Shown here: one piece after another, positions 36,525 to 43,218 of the stretch
Layout of the letters: each line of letters opens with the position of its first letter
Position numbering within the stretch: position 1 is the first letter of the stretch
Source of the DNA: Clostridiales bacterium
Lineage (GTDB): Bacteria; Bacillota; Clostridia; Oscillospirales; CAG-272
DNA length: 44,248 nt
Reading direction: 5' to 3'
NCBI GenBank assembly: GCA_022800625.1
Contig: JAAWQR010000022.1
Span: forward strand, 1-44,248
Notes under the pieces: model-generated
The model's database searches: none
Told to the model about the DNA's origin: nothing
Seen by the model: the letters and a program-made list of their open reading frames with translations, nothing else
Position numbers and translations under genes: made by a program

Positions 36525-36546
36525 CATGTACCATCGTTCACTCACC

Positions 36547-38679
36547 CTATTTGCTCCATTGATTTCTTATTGGATATTTTTTATATAGGGGGATAAGTCG
36601 CTCACGAATTCCGTGTATCTTTCTATAAGTTCGAGGCGGCACAATTGGGGCACACTGTGGAAGCTCGTCACAGACCTTTTTAAAAGCTTTTCCGATTGAC
36701 CTCGCTGTTGCTCCGCCGCCGATCCTGTCCGCAAGATCGGCAGCACTCCACCAGTCCCATTTATTAGGTGGGATAGAATAGTCAAGAATCTTTCTTATTT
36801 CTTCCTCATATGGTAGCGGAATAGTAAAGCTGAAATTATCAGTTTGCAATTGCTTCATTTCCTCATCGGTCAGCCTGAACGACTTAGGATTTTCACAGTA
36901 TTTTTGATAAACCTGTCCCCAAAGCTGAGACACCCATTCACGAGATAATGCAAAAAGTGACTGTTTATCAATATTTGTTATCGGAACAGTCCAAAAGCGG
37001 CGCGATCCTGTTTCATCTCTGAGATAATCCTCGGGATTTACAGTACCGCAGAATGAAGTACGTCGCGGTGACGGTGTAGCCGCTCGCGCATACGGTAATC
37101 GAATAAGATCGGAAGTCTGAGTTATAAAAGCCTTTAGGCTCGCCTGTTCTCGTTTCAAAGTACTGTCAAGCTCTCCCAACTCTGTAATCCAACCTGAGAG
37201 GGCATGTATCTGAGAATCTTTGTCCCGGACGTCAAGTACAGCACCCTCGATAAACCACTTCGGGAACGGTGAGAGCATACGGAAAAATGAAGTTTTTCCA
37301 CAACCTTGCCCTCCTTGAAGAACAAGAACCCCTTCTGCACCGATAGCCTTATCAAAAGTATTCAGGGCAAGAGCAACACACTGTATCAGCCATTTTCGTA
37401 TATACGTTTGATGCTTCGGCTCAGTAATTCCGAGAATGCGGTATACTTCCGGCAAACGGTCAACACCGTCCCATTTTGTCGAAATCAAGTAATTCTCTAC
37501 AGGGTTATACCTATGCTCATCGGCTACGCATGCAATGTAGCTTGCGACACGAACTTCTGTTGCTCTTGTATATCCTGCACCCATGAGATAATCAGACAGC
37601 CATGTCGGAAGTATATTGGGCGCGTTTTCCTTTGAATATGGCGCAGGCATTCCCTCAACCTCCATAAGATTTGACATTGAATTAAATCTCACTGATATAC
37701 CAAGCTCATTCAGTGTATCGCGTACATCTGATATTGTCAGTCGCTTACGTTTTTCACCTGCCTGCGGTTGTTTCGTTGTTGTTTTCGCCTTCTCGGATTG
37801 TCTTTCCTTATATTCCGCATCATCTTCGACCGCAGTACGATCACATGACAGTATAGCAGCCTTTGCCGTACGTTGCAGATAATCATCGCGCTGTAGTTTC
37901 TTCGCGTGCTTATCGTCCTTTAGCGCGGCATATGGCGAGCTAAGAAAAGCCGTAATCATTTCATCAGTATCAAGATTACACCAGTACGCAAGCTTATTCA
38001 TGAGCGCAATATCGCAGGAACTTTCATCTGTAGTATCTCTTTGACCGTTCCATAAAGCGCGGAGCTTTGCATCTTTTTCAAGTCCTCTCTGTAAGTACGA
38101 ATCCACCGTATAAGCACTTGTGGGCACGCTCAACGGCTTTTCAGCTTTCTGCTCTGCAAAATAAGAATTGTAAATTTGCAAAAGCATGTCCGAATTTTCG
38201 CAGAAATCGTATATAAATGCCTTTCGCCCGGTTACTGTAAAATACCGCCGTGCCTTGTACATCTCTATAGCTTCGCCCGTGTCCTTGTTTAGAACTGCTT
38301 TTCGACCGTCACACGGAATATCTCCGCGCACAAATATATGTAGTCCTGTCCCTGACGGCGAATATTCGGTGTAACTCTTCAAGCTATCGACAATGACCTG
38401 CGCCCAAGATTTTATCACCCCGTCCTCGTCCACAACATGGTCAAGATCAATACCGACAATGCCGCCGTTTTCGGCAAATTCAAAACCGATACCGCTATAA
38501 CCTTTATCTCTGCAAGCTCTCAGAGCTTCATCAAACGTCCCCCACGTCGTCGGATTACCTGCTTTTGCTCCTTCTCCTGTACGCGGATTGATTGGGAGCT
38601 TGTCCCGTCTGCACACCCATTGCGGCAGTTTTCGCAGCTCAATAGGAATATTTTTTGAATCTCCTTTTCGATCTGTCAA
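36547..38679 (-). CDS. primase-helicase with VirE/VapE-type ATPase
   Basis: A 710-residue replication protein. Residues about 12-180 form an archaeo-eukaryotic primase-polymerase domain with the metal-binding pair GIDLDH (Asp78, Asp80) and GTGLHIF. Residues about 400-620 are a VirE (PF05272-type) superfamily 3-like ATPase with Walker A GGQGCGKT at 456-463, a TELGEL Walker B-like strand near 500 and a SRRFWTVP sensor segment. The C-terminal region is probably a winged helix that binds origin DNA. The name virulence-associated protein E is historical. It starts at TTG overlapping the upstream stop (TTGA), so it is coupled to the HTH gene. This type replicates satellites and plasmids. Confidence 0.88.
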   Translation of the reverse strand: MTDRKGDSKNIPIELRKLPQWVCRRDKLPINPRTGEGAKAGNPTTWGTFDEALRACRDKGYSGIGFEFAENGGIVGIDLDHVVDEDGVIKSWAQVIVDSLKSYTEYSPSGTGLHIFVRGDIPCDGRKAVLNKDTGEAIEMYKARRYFTVTGRKAFIYDFCENSDMLLQIYNSYFAEQKAEKPLSVPTSAYTVDSYLQRGLEKDAKLRALWNGQRDTTDESSCDIALMNKLAYWCNLDTDEMITAFLSSPYAALKDDKHAKKLQRDDYLQRTAKAAILSCDRTAVEDDAEYKERQSEKAKTTTKQPQAGEKRKRLTISDVRDTLNELGISVRFNSMSNLMEVEGMPAPYSKENAPNILPTWLSDYLMGAGYTRATEVRVASYIACVADEHRYNPVENYLISTKWDGVDRLPEVYRILGITEPKHQTYIRKWLIQCVALALNTFDKAIGAEGVLVLQGGQGCGKTSFFRMLSPFPKWFIEGAVLDVRDKDSQIHALSGWITELGELDSTLKREQASLKAFITQTSDLIRLPYARAATPSPRRTSFCGTVNPEDYLRDETGSRRFWTVPITNIDKQSLFALSREWVSQLWGQVYQKYCENPKSFRLTDEEMKQLQTDNFSFTIPLPYEEEIRKILDYSIPPNKWDWWSAADLADRIGGGATARSIGKAFKKVCDELPQCAPIVPPRTYRKIHGIRERLIPLYKKYPIRNQWSK

Positions 38680-38876
38680 GCGCCTTCCCCCTCTCGATTG
38701 TCAACGGAAACTCCATAAAGCTTTTTCTGAAAGAATGCAGCAGATACCTTGCCGGCAATAGTCAAATACCCCATGCTCTGTAATTCTTCGTTTAGTTTAC
38801 GGATAATGTCATATGCCTTACTCTCCGAGACTTCCAAAATTTGCTCAACGTCTCTGACGTTCAAAAATTGCTTCAT
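38676..38876 (-). CDS. small HTH DNA-binding protein (excisionase-like)
   Basis: A 66-residue protein with a winged-helix/HTH pattern (LNVRDVEQILEVSESKAYDIIRKLNEELQSMG). It shares VSxSxAYxIxxKLNxELxSxGxLTIxG with the protein encoded directly before the second integrase at 43018, so the two belong to one family used by both elements. Likely an excisionase or early regulator. It heads the replication genes, with GAGAGGG seven bases before the ATG. Confidence 0.7.
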   Translation of the reverse strand: MKQFLNVRDVEQILEVSESKAYDIIRKLNEELQSMGYLTIAGKVSAAFFQKKLYGVSVDNREGEGA

Positions 38877-38888
38877 CTTCGTGCCCTC

Positions 38889-39257
38889 TCAATCAACAAA
38901 AGTCTGATGATACACGCTCCAAATTCCGAGCTGTTCACCGTTAAATTCAACTTCAATGCGATCATCGTCAATATCATGAAAATCAAGATATCCGAGACGG
39001 CGCAATCCTTCAACGATAGACGTGTAGCGTCCTGTTGTAGCGGTATAATTCATTTTGGGTTCATCAGTAAAGAAAGTTTCCATAGGCACTTCAAAATATG
39101 ATGCGATTTTGTAAAGCCATTCGGGTTTGGGTTCAACTCCACCGCGTGCCCATCTGAGAAGTTGCACACGATCAACTCCGAGGTCCTTTGCAATACGATA
39201 GTTTGTAAGTCCTGCTTTTTCTTTTAGCTCATTAAAGTGTTTTTGAAAATTATACAT
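38889..39257 (-). CDS. XRE-family regulator of the early operon
   Basis: A 122-residue protein with an N-terminal Cro/CI-type HTH (AGLTNYRIAKDLGVDRVQLLRWARGG) and a C-terminal half of unknown fold. The ATG at 39257 is chosen because a perfect GGAGG lies seven bases upstream; the frame extends further upstream without a site. It is the first gene of the leftward operon and is divergent from the rightward repressor gene, like Cro against CI or Str against Stl. Confidence 0.8.
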   Translation of the reverse strand: MYNFQKHFNELKEKAGLTNYRIAKDLGVDRVQLLRWARGGVEPKPEWLYKIASYFEVPMETFFTDEPKMNYTATTGRYTSIVEGLRRLGYLDFHDIDDDRIEVEFNGEQLGIWSVYHQTFVD

Positions 39258-39278
39258 TTCAAAACCTCCGAAAAAATA

Positions 39279-39307
39279 TTGACTTGAGCTAAAAAACACG
39301 GTATAAT
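39279..39307 (+). promoter_or_regulatory. rightward promoter of the repressor gene
   Basis: TTGACT (39279-39284), 17 bases, perfect TATAAT (39302-39307), reading toward 39437. Confidence 0.8.
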
Positions 39308-39326
39308 GTAATTACCACATTGCATT

Positions 39327-39394
39327 AGATACAGTGCTTCAAGCTCTGTATCTATTATATCACGCATACCCGTTGATGTCAACGGGTATGCGTG
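39327..39394. promoter_or_regulatory. two operator-like palindromes in the switch region
   Basis: A 27-bp dyad (39327-39353; arms AGATACAG and CTGTATCT with an inner GCTT/AAGC) lies just downstream of the leftward start site. A perfect 16+16-bp palindrome (39361-39376 and 39379-39394, 2-base centre; arm CACGCATACCCGTTGA) covers the leftward -35 box and spacer. Different sequences suggest two different repressors. Confidence 0.75.
39354..39382 (-). promoter_or_regulatory. leftward promoter of the early operon
   Basis: On the minus strand perfect TTGACA (39382-39377), 17 bases, perfect TATAAT (39359-39354). It faces the rightward promoter, so the transcripts overlap. Confidence 0.85.
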
Positions 39395-39436
39395 TGAAAT
39401 CTTGTATAAAATATTTTATTAGCAGGAGTTTTTATT

Positions 39437-39976
39437 ATGTATAATCCACAAAAAGCGGCAGATAGAATCAAATCAGCTCTTGCGGATAAAGGAATATCAG
39501 CAAAAAAAATGTGCGAAGATTGCAATCTCGGAGTAAATACCATTTCTAACATTAGAAATGGAGATGTAAAAAATGTTGAGATATTCACAAAAATAGCTGA
39601 TTATCTTGACATTTCATTAAATTGGCTTTGTGGTCTATCAGAAAAAAAGAGTGATAAGCTCAACACGTATGCTGATTTTTATAACTTAATAATTGAGATT
39701 TCAAAAGTGACAGATATGTATATCTTCGATTTGCATCCTCAATATCAATCAAACGTTCCTGTGCTATATTTTAATGACACTTCGTGTGCAATTTTTTTTA
39801 AAGATTTTAGAAAAATGAAAGCTCTTTATGATAACGGAACTATTGATGATGATATTTATAATTTATGGCGTGAAAAAATATTGTCTAAAAAAGAAAATCA
39901 AGCACAGTTAGGAAACGCGGATAAACTGCCTGATAATGAATTTACTTTTAATTCTGATGATACGCTTCCTTTCTGA
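39437..39976 (+). CDS. XRE-family repressor of the element
   Basis: A 179-residue protein with an N-terminal HTH (KGISAKKMCEDCNLGVNTISNIRNGDVKNVEIFTKIADYLDISLNWL), the typical CI/Stl-like DNA-binding domain. The C-terminal half has no S24 peptidase motif, so derepression would need a protein partner, as SaPI Stl does with helper proteins, rather than LexA-like self-cleavage. It is notably A/T-rich compared with its neighbours. GGAG lies nine bases upstream of the ATG. It reads rightward from the promoter at 39279. Confidence 0.8.
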   Translation: MYNPQKAADRIKSALADKGISAKKMCEDCNLGVNTISNIRNGDVKNVEIFTKIADYLDISLNWLCGLSEKKSDKLNTYADFYNLIIEISKVTDMYIFDLHPQYQSNVPVLYFNDTSCAIFFKDFRKMKALYDNGTIDDDIYNLWREKILSKKENQAQLGNADKLPDNEFTFNSDDTLPF

Positions 39977-40091
39977 TTGATTTACCTATATTGCTTTATG
40001 CGCGCGTGTAACGATGTCAGCTTATGTCTCAGAGTGCACGGCGAATAGCCTTTATTCAAAAATGAACAATAGTCTTTTGATGTATTATATA

Positions 40092-40120
40092 TTGACATTG
40101 TACATACAATGTAGTATAAT
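40092..40120 (+). promoter_or_regulatory. promoter and operator of the toxin-antitoxin pair
   Basis: Perfect TTGACA (40092-40097), 17 bases and perfect TATAAT (40115-40120). The spacer contains CATTGTA-CA-TACAATG (40096-40111), a palindrome well placed for autorepression by the antitoxin. Confidence 0.85.
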
Positions 40121-40144
40121 GATATTGAAAGAGAGGTGTTGAAC

Positions 40145-40417
40145 ATGGCACAGTCACTTGTAAATATCCGTATGGACGAAGATTTAAAGCGTCAGTTTGA
40201 CTATGTATGCGGCGAACTCGGTCTTAATATGTCAACCGCAATAACGATCTTCGCGAAAAAGATGGTACGCGAGAACGGAATACCCTTTGACGTATCGTTT
40301 GACCCGTTTTACAGCCGTTCCAACATGGCGGCTCTGTCCGAGAGCCTGTCGCAGCTCGACAGCGGTAAAGTTGTTGTAAAAACACTGAAAGAGCTTGAGG
40401 ACATGGAAAATGAGTAA
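40145..40417 (+). CDS. RelB/DinJ-family antitoxin
   Basis: A 90-residue antitoxin. The N-terminal ribbon-helix-helix (SLVNIRMDEDLKRQFDYVCGELGLNMSTAITIFAKKMVRE) dimerises and binds DNA; the C-terminal LKELEDMENE wraps the toxin. ATG 40145 is preferred over the GTG at 40136: GAGAGGTG lies six bases upstream of it. It precedes the toxin gene and overlaps it by eight bases. Confidence 0.9.
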   Translation: MAQSLVNIRMDEDLKRQFDYVCGELGLNMSTAITIFAKKMVRENGIPFDVSFDPFYSRSNMAALSESLSQLDSGKVVVKTLKELEDMENE

Positions 40418-40673
40418 GCTATCTTTTTCGGAAAAGGCATGGCAGGATTATTTATATTGGCAGACGCAGGATAAGAAAGTACTGCGCCGTATAAATCAGC
40501 TCTTGCAGGATATAGAGCGAAACGGATATCAAGGCATCGGCAAGCCTGAGCCGCTGAAAGGCGATCTGAGCGGCTTTTGGAGCAGAAGAATAGACGATAC
40601 TCACCGTATCGTTTATCGCGTCTCTGACGGTCTTATAGAGATTCTGCAATGCAAAGGACATTACAACGATTAA
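40410..40673 (+). CDS. YoeB-family mRNA interferase toxin
   Basis: An 87-residue ribosome-dependent endoribonuclease. It matches the YoeB pattern closely: SEKAWQDYLYWQ near the N-terminus, GKPEPLKGDLSGFWSRRI in the middle and CKGHY at the end. Catalytic residues Glu47, Arg66 and His84 are all present, so the toxin should be active. The start (ATG overlapping the antitoxin end by eight bases) gives coupled translation. It probably stabilises the element or limits helper phage growth. Confidence 0.92.
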   Translation: MSKLSFSEKAWQDYLYWQTQDKKVLRRINQLLQDIERNGYQGIGKPEPLKGDLSGFWSRRIDDTHRIVYRVSDGLIEILQCKGHYND

Positions 40674-40727
40674 AAACCGTAAGGGGGGTAGCGTTTCGCT
40701 GCTCCCTTTTCATGAAAGGAGCACGCA

Positions 40728-41801
40728 ATGCCGGCATACTTTGACGAAGCCACAAAGACATGGTTCTGCAAATTCTATTACACAGACTACACAGGAACGC
40801 GCAAGCAAAAGAAAAAGCGCGGCTTTAAGCTTCAGCGCGATGCTAAGGAATGGGAGCGCACCTTTCTTGAAAAGCAGCAAGCCGATATTACAATGCCATT
40901 CGCAAGCTTTGTTGAAATATACTTTGAGGACATGTCACACCGTCTGAGAGAAAACACGATCATACAAAAGCGGTATGTTGTAGATCAGAAGTTGCTGCCG
41001 TACTTCGGCACGCTCCCTCTCAACGAGATTACCCCTGCAAACGTCAGGAAGTGGCAAAACACGCTTATTGCTTATCGGGACGATAAAGGACAGCCTTACT
41101 CTGAAACATACCTCAAAACGGTTAATAATCAGCTCACAGCCATTTTTAATTATGCGGTCAAGTATTACAAGCTCTCTGAAAATCCCTGTCACCGTGCCGG
41201 AAGTATGGGAAAGAGCAACGCAGAGGAAATGCAATTTTGGACGAAAGACGAATTCAAGCAATTTCTTGAAGCTGTAGAGGATAAGCCGCAATCTAAAGCC
41301 GCTTTTCTTACGCTGTACTATACAGGTATGCGGATCGGTGAGCTTCTCGCCCTCACAATAGCCGATGTAAACGCACAGGACTGCACCATAACTATAAACA
41401 AGTCATATCAGCGCATTAACGGTAAAGACGTTATAACGCCGCCTAAGACACCGAAAAGCAATCGCACTGTAACAATACCCGAATTCCTCAAAGACGAGCT
41501 ACAGGACTATATAAGCAAGCTGTACGAGCCGAAACCCACCGACAGACTGTTCCCACATACAAAACATTTCTTTGAACATGAAATGGTGAGAGGGACGAAG
41601 AACTCAGGCGTTAAAAGAATTCGCCTGCATGATATCAGACATTCTCACGCTTCCCTGCTTATTGAGCTTGGCTGCTCTCCCCTGCTGATTGCGGAACGGC
41701 TCGGTCATGAGAAGGTGGAAACAACACTAAACACATACAGCCACCTATATCCGCAAAAGCAGAACGAGATCGCCGAAAAGCTACAACAGCTCCGGTACTA
41801 A
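40728..41801 (+). CDS. tyrosine integrase of the satellite element
   Basis: A 357-residue site-specific recombinase. Residues 1-55 are an arm-binding domain (Tn916/ICEBs1-type), 60-165 a core-binding SAM-like domain, and 170-345 the catalytic domain with Arg202, the Lys region near 240, HDIRH (His301, Arg304), His327 and nucleophile Tyr337, all intact. Its 3' end overlaps the first right arm repeat (CGGTACTA at 41793). It sits next to the right attachment core, the usual arrangement. GAAAGGAG lies seven bases upstream of the ATG. Confidence 0.93.
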   Translation: MPAYFDEATKTWFCKFYYTDYTGTRKQKKKRGFKLQRDAKEWERTFLEKQQADITMPFASFVEIYFEDMSHRLRENTIIQKRYVVDQKLLPYFGTLPLNEITPANVRKWQNTLIAYRDDKGQPYSETYLKTVNNQLTAIFNYAVKYYKLSENPCHRAGSMGKSNAEEMQFWTKDEFKQFLEAVEDKPQSKAAFLTLYYTGMRIGELLALTIADVNAQDCTITINKSYQRINGKDVITPPKTPKSNRTVTIPEFLKDELQDYISKLYEPKPTDRLFPHTKHFFEHEMVRGTKNSGVKRIRLHDIRHSHASLLIELGCSPLLIAERLGHEKVETTLNTYSHLYPQKQNEIAEKLQQLRY

Positions 41802-41811
41802 AACGGTACTA
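41793..41811. repeat. paired integrase arm-type sites, right end
   Basis: CGGTACTA at 41793-41800 and 41804-41811, period 11, identical to the left-end pair; the first copy overlaps the integrase stop codon. Confidence 0.65.
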
Positions 41812-41842
41812 AAAAATCAAGCAAAAGAAAAAAGCACAGAAA

Positions 41843-41876
41843 AAACAGCCGAATTTCTCAATAAAAACGGCTGTTT
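41843..41876 (+). terminator. possible integrase terminator
   Basis: AAACAGCCG (41843-41851) and CGGCTGTTT (41868-41876) form a perfect 9-bp stem with only a short T-run, 41 bases after the integrase stop. Confidence 0.5.
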
Positions 41877-41909
41877 ATCGCTAAAAAATATGTAAATAAG
41901 TTAATTTGA

Positions 41910-41920
41910 ATTGAGTGGGA
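41910..41920 (+). repeat. attachment core (right) shared by two elements
   Basis: ATTGAGTGGGA again, followed by GTGA: read in the guaA frame this gives Ile-Glu-Trp-Glu-stop, so excision of the left element would restore guaA. Confidence 0.85.
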
Positions 41921-41983
41921 GTGATATCAGGAATGCTGAAAAGTCTTGATATTACTGACTTTTTCAAGCTGAAAATGTCCTCG

Positions 41984-42002
41984 TGACAACAGTTTGACAA
42001 CA
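41984..42002. repeat. paired arm-type sites of the second module
   Basis: TGACAACA at 41984-41991 and 41995-42002, period 11 as in the first element but with a different sequence, so a different integrase arm domain is expected to bind here. Confidence 0.55.
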
Positions 42003-42022
42003 CTTTCAGATTATTCATAAAT

Positions 42023-42065
42023 AAAGAGCTAACAGATTTTTGTTGAAGTCTGTTAGCTCTTTTTC
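42023..42065. terminator. bidirectional terminator left of the second repressor
   Basis: A perfect 14-bp stem (42023-42036 with 42049-42062), flanked by A residues on the left and TTTTT on the right. It could serve guaA after excision of the first element and the leftward repressor gene. Confidence 0.9.
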
Positions 42066-42068
42066 GTT

Positions 42069-42590
42069 TTACATACCTTTAAGTCTATCCTTGAATGCTT
42101 CTACCATTGCGTCATTAAGCTCTTGTGACGGTATTTTTGCCCACTGTTGCGTTTCATCATATTTCGGGTAGTTGTACCGCCACTGGTCATATTGTTCCTT
42201 GCTGATTTCGCCGTTGCGATATTTTCTAGCTTGTTCTTTCCACGTAATCAGCATTGGCAATAAATCAGCGCCGTTCTCTTTATTGAGCTTTAGGCATACT
42301 TCCCCGTCTGCTTCACTGACGGTAATGCCGTAAATATCTTCAAGAGTAAACAGCGTGTGCATAAGACCGATGTAACTGTCAATATCGGGAACAGAAAGCG
42401 CCTGTGGTGCAACATCAAGTACCTGTGCTAAAGCCGCTGTTAAGTCTGCTTTGGGTGATCTTGTTCCTGTCTCATATTGTGCCAAGCGTACATCGGCGCT
42501 CTTTTCGGGAAAGCCCACAGCCGTACCGAGATATTTCTGCGTCATACCACGCAAAAGCCTAAAGAAATGTATTCTTTCACCTATTGCCAT
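42069..42590 (-). CDS. XRE-family repressor of the second module
   Basis: A 173-residue regulator with an N-terminal HTH (FFRLLRGMTQKYLGTAVGFPEKSADVRLAQYETGTRSPKADLTAALAQVL) and an unclassified C-terminal half of about 100 residues with QWRYNYPKYDETQQW. The ATG at 42590 is chosen for AGGAG ten bases upstream; the frame extends 15 codons further without a site. This regulator type is common in Tn916-like and other ICEs of gut Clostridia, next to the excisionase and integrase genes. It probably binds the AGCA..TGCT dyads in the divergent promoter region. Confidence 0.82.
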   Translation of the reverse strand: MAIGERIHFFRLLRGMTQKYLGTAVGFPEKSADVRLAQYETGTRSPKADLTAALAQVLDVAPQALSVPDIDSYIGLMHTLFTLEDIYGITVSEADGEVCLKLNKENGADLLPMLITWKEQARKYRNGEISKEQYDQWRYNYPKYDETQQWAKIPSQELNDAMVEAFKDRLKGM

Positions 42591-42625
42591 AGTGTTTTCA
42601 CTCCTTGCCTTATGTATCTGCAAGT

Positions 42626-42751
42626 AGTATAGCATATAAGTTTAGGAATTGTCAAGAGGAAACAAAACAAAAAAGTTTAATATTTTCTTAAAAACCACTT
42701 GACAAAAGCAAATATGCTTAGTATAATAAAAGAGAATTAAGCAAATTTGCT
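42626..42751. promoter_or_regulatory. divergent promoters with operator dyads
   Basis: Leftward: TTGACA (42655-42650), 18 bases, TATACT (42631-42626). Rightward: TTGACA (42699-42704), 17 bases, TATAAT (42722-42727). Dyads AAGCA-N4-TGCTT (42706-42719, in the rightward spacer) and AGCAAATTTGCT (42740-42751, near the rightward start) are likely repressor sites. Confidence 0.75.
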
Positions 42752-42767
42752 CAATATAATAATTGAA

Positions 42768-42880
42768 TGACCGTCTGAATGGGATATGACTTTGCAAGGA
42801 CTTTCCAAAAGGAAACGAGCGAAGCAACGCCGCTGAGAAAGGGTCAGGCATAGAAAAACGACATTCGGATAGAACGGCAA
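42768..42880 (+). ncRNA. candidate structured RNA in the xis/int leader
   Basis: A 290-base untranslated leader runs from the rightward promoter to the xis-like gene. TCTGAATG (42774-42781) pairs with CATTCGGA (42862-42869), enclosing TTTCC-AAAA-GGAAA (42802-42815) and CTGA/TCAG (42833-42847) hairpins. This is a plausible multi-hairpin RNA; I do not recognise a named family and have not computed folding energy. Confidence 0.35.
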
Positions 42881-42925
42881 AAATATTCGTGCAAAACTAA
42901 ACTTCCGTAACTATTGATTTGTGTG

Positions 42926-42955
42926 GGAAAATTTTGGCTCAAAATCAAATTTTCC
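42926..42955. repeat. 9-bp inverted repeat upstream of xis-like gene
   Basis: GGAAAATTT (42926-42934) and AAATTTTCC (42947-42955) with a 12-base spacer, about 60 bases before the xis-like gene. It could be a hairpin in the leader or a protein binding site. Confidence 0.45.
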
Positions 42956-43017
42956 GTGCCAATTGATAAGTGAAGGGACTATCTCATTAACTACAAACCT
43001 GAAGAAAGGAGATTTTT

Positions 43018-43215
43018 ATGGCAAGTACAACTTTTATGCGAGTGGAAGAAGTCGCAGAAGAATTAGGCGTATCAAAATCCTACGCCTACAAAATCGTACA
43101 AAAGTTAAATGCCGAACTGAAATCGCAGGGTTTCCTAACAATTTCAGGACGCATTAACAAACAGTATTTTTTAGAAAGAGCTTGTTACGGCTCAAACAAG
43201 AAAGAGAGGAATTAA
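43018..43215 (+). CDS. excisionase-like HTH protein of the second module
   Basis: A 65-residue winged-helix/HTH protein (MRVEEVAEELGVSKSYAYKIVQKLNAELKSQGF) placed three bases before the integrase gene, the usual place of a recombination directionality factor. It is homologous by pattern to the 66-residue protein at 38676-38876. AAAGGAG lies six bases upstream of the ATG. Rightward transcription starts about 285 bases upstream, leaving a long leader. Confidence 0.75.
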   Translation: MASTTFMRVEEVAEELGVSKSYAYKIVQKLNAELKSQGFLTISGRINKQYFLERACYGSNKKERN

Positions 43216-43218
43216 GTA

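Larger units (their letters stand above)
32725..41920. mobile_element. integrated phage-satellite-like element in guaA (about 9.2 kb)
   Basis: Bounded by 11-bp cores ATTGAGTGGGA at 32725-32735 and 41910-41920, with paired arm-type repeats inside both ends. It carries an intact tyrosine integrase at the right end, a divergent two-repressor switch, an excisionase-like gene, a primase-helicase with a repeat-rich intergenic origin candidate, a RelB/YoeB module, and a leftward virion operon (scaffold, major capsid, TerS-like protein, unknowns). No portal, large terminase, head-tail connector, tail, holin or lysin gene is present. All frames appear intact. This fits a PICI-like satellite that depends on a helper phage, with its own capsid and scaffold genes; a decayed prophage is the main alternative. 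Confidence 0.8.

Noticed and set aside
36547..38679. Virulence factor (virulence-associated protein E)
   Set aside because: The name is historical; the primase and ATPase motifs show a replication protein.
32725..41920. Reading the element as a decayed prophage
   Set aside because: Integrase, att cores, promoters and all frames look intact and tightly packed, with no fragments of portal, terminase or tail genes; a satellite fits better, though I cannot exclude a clean deletion.
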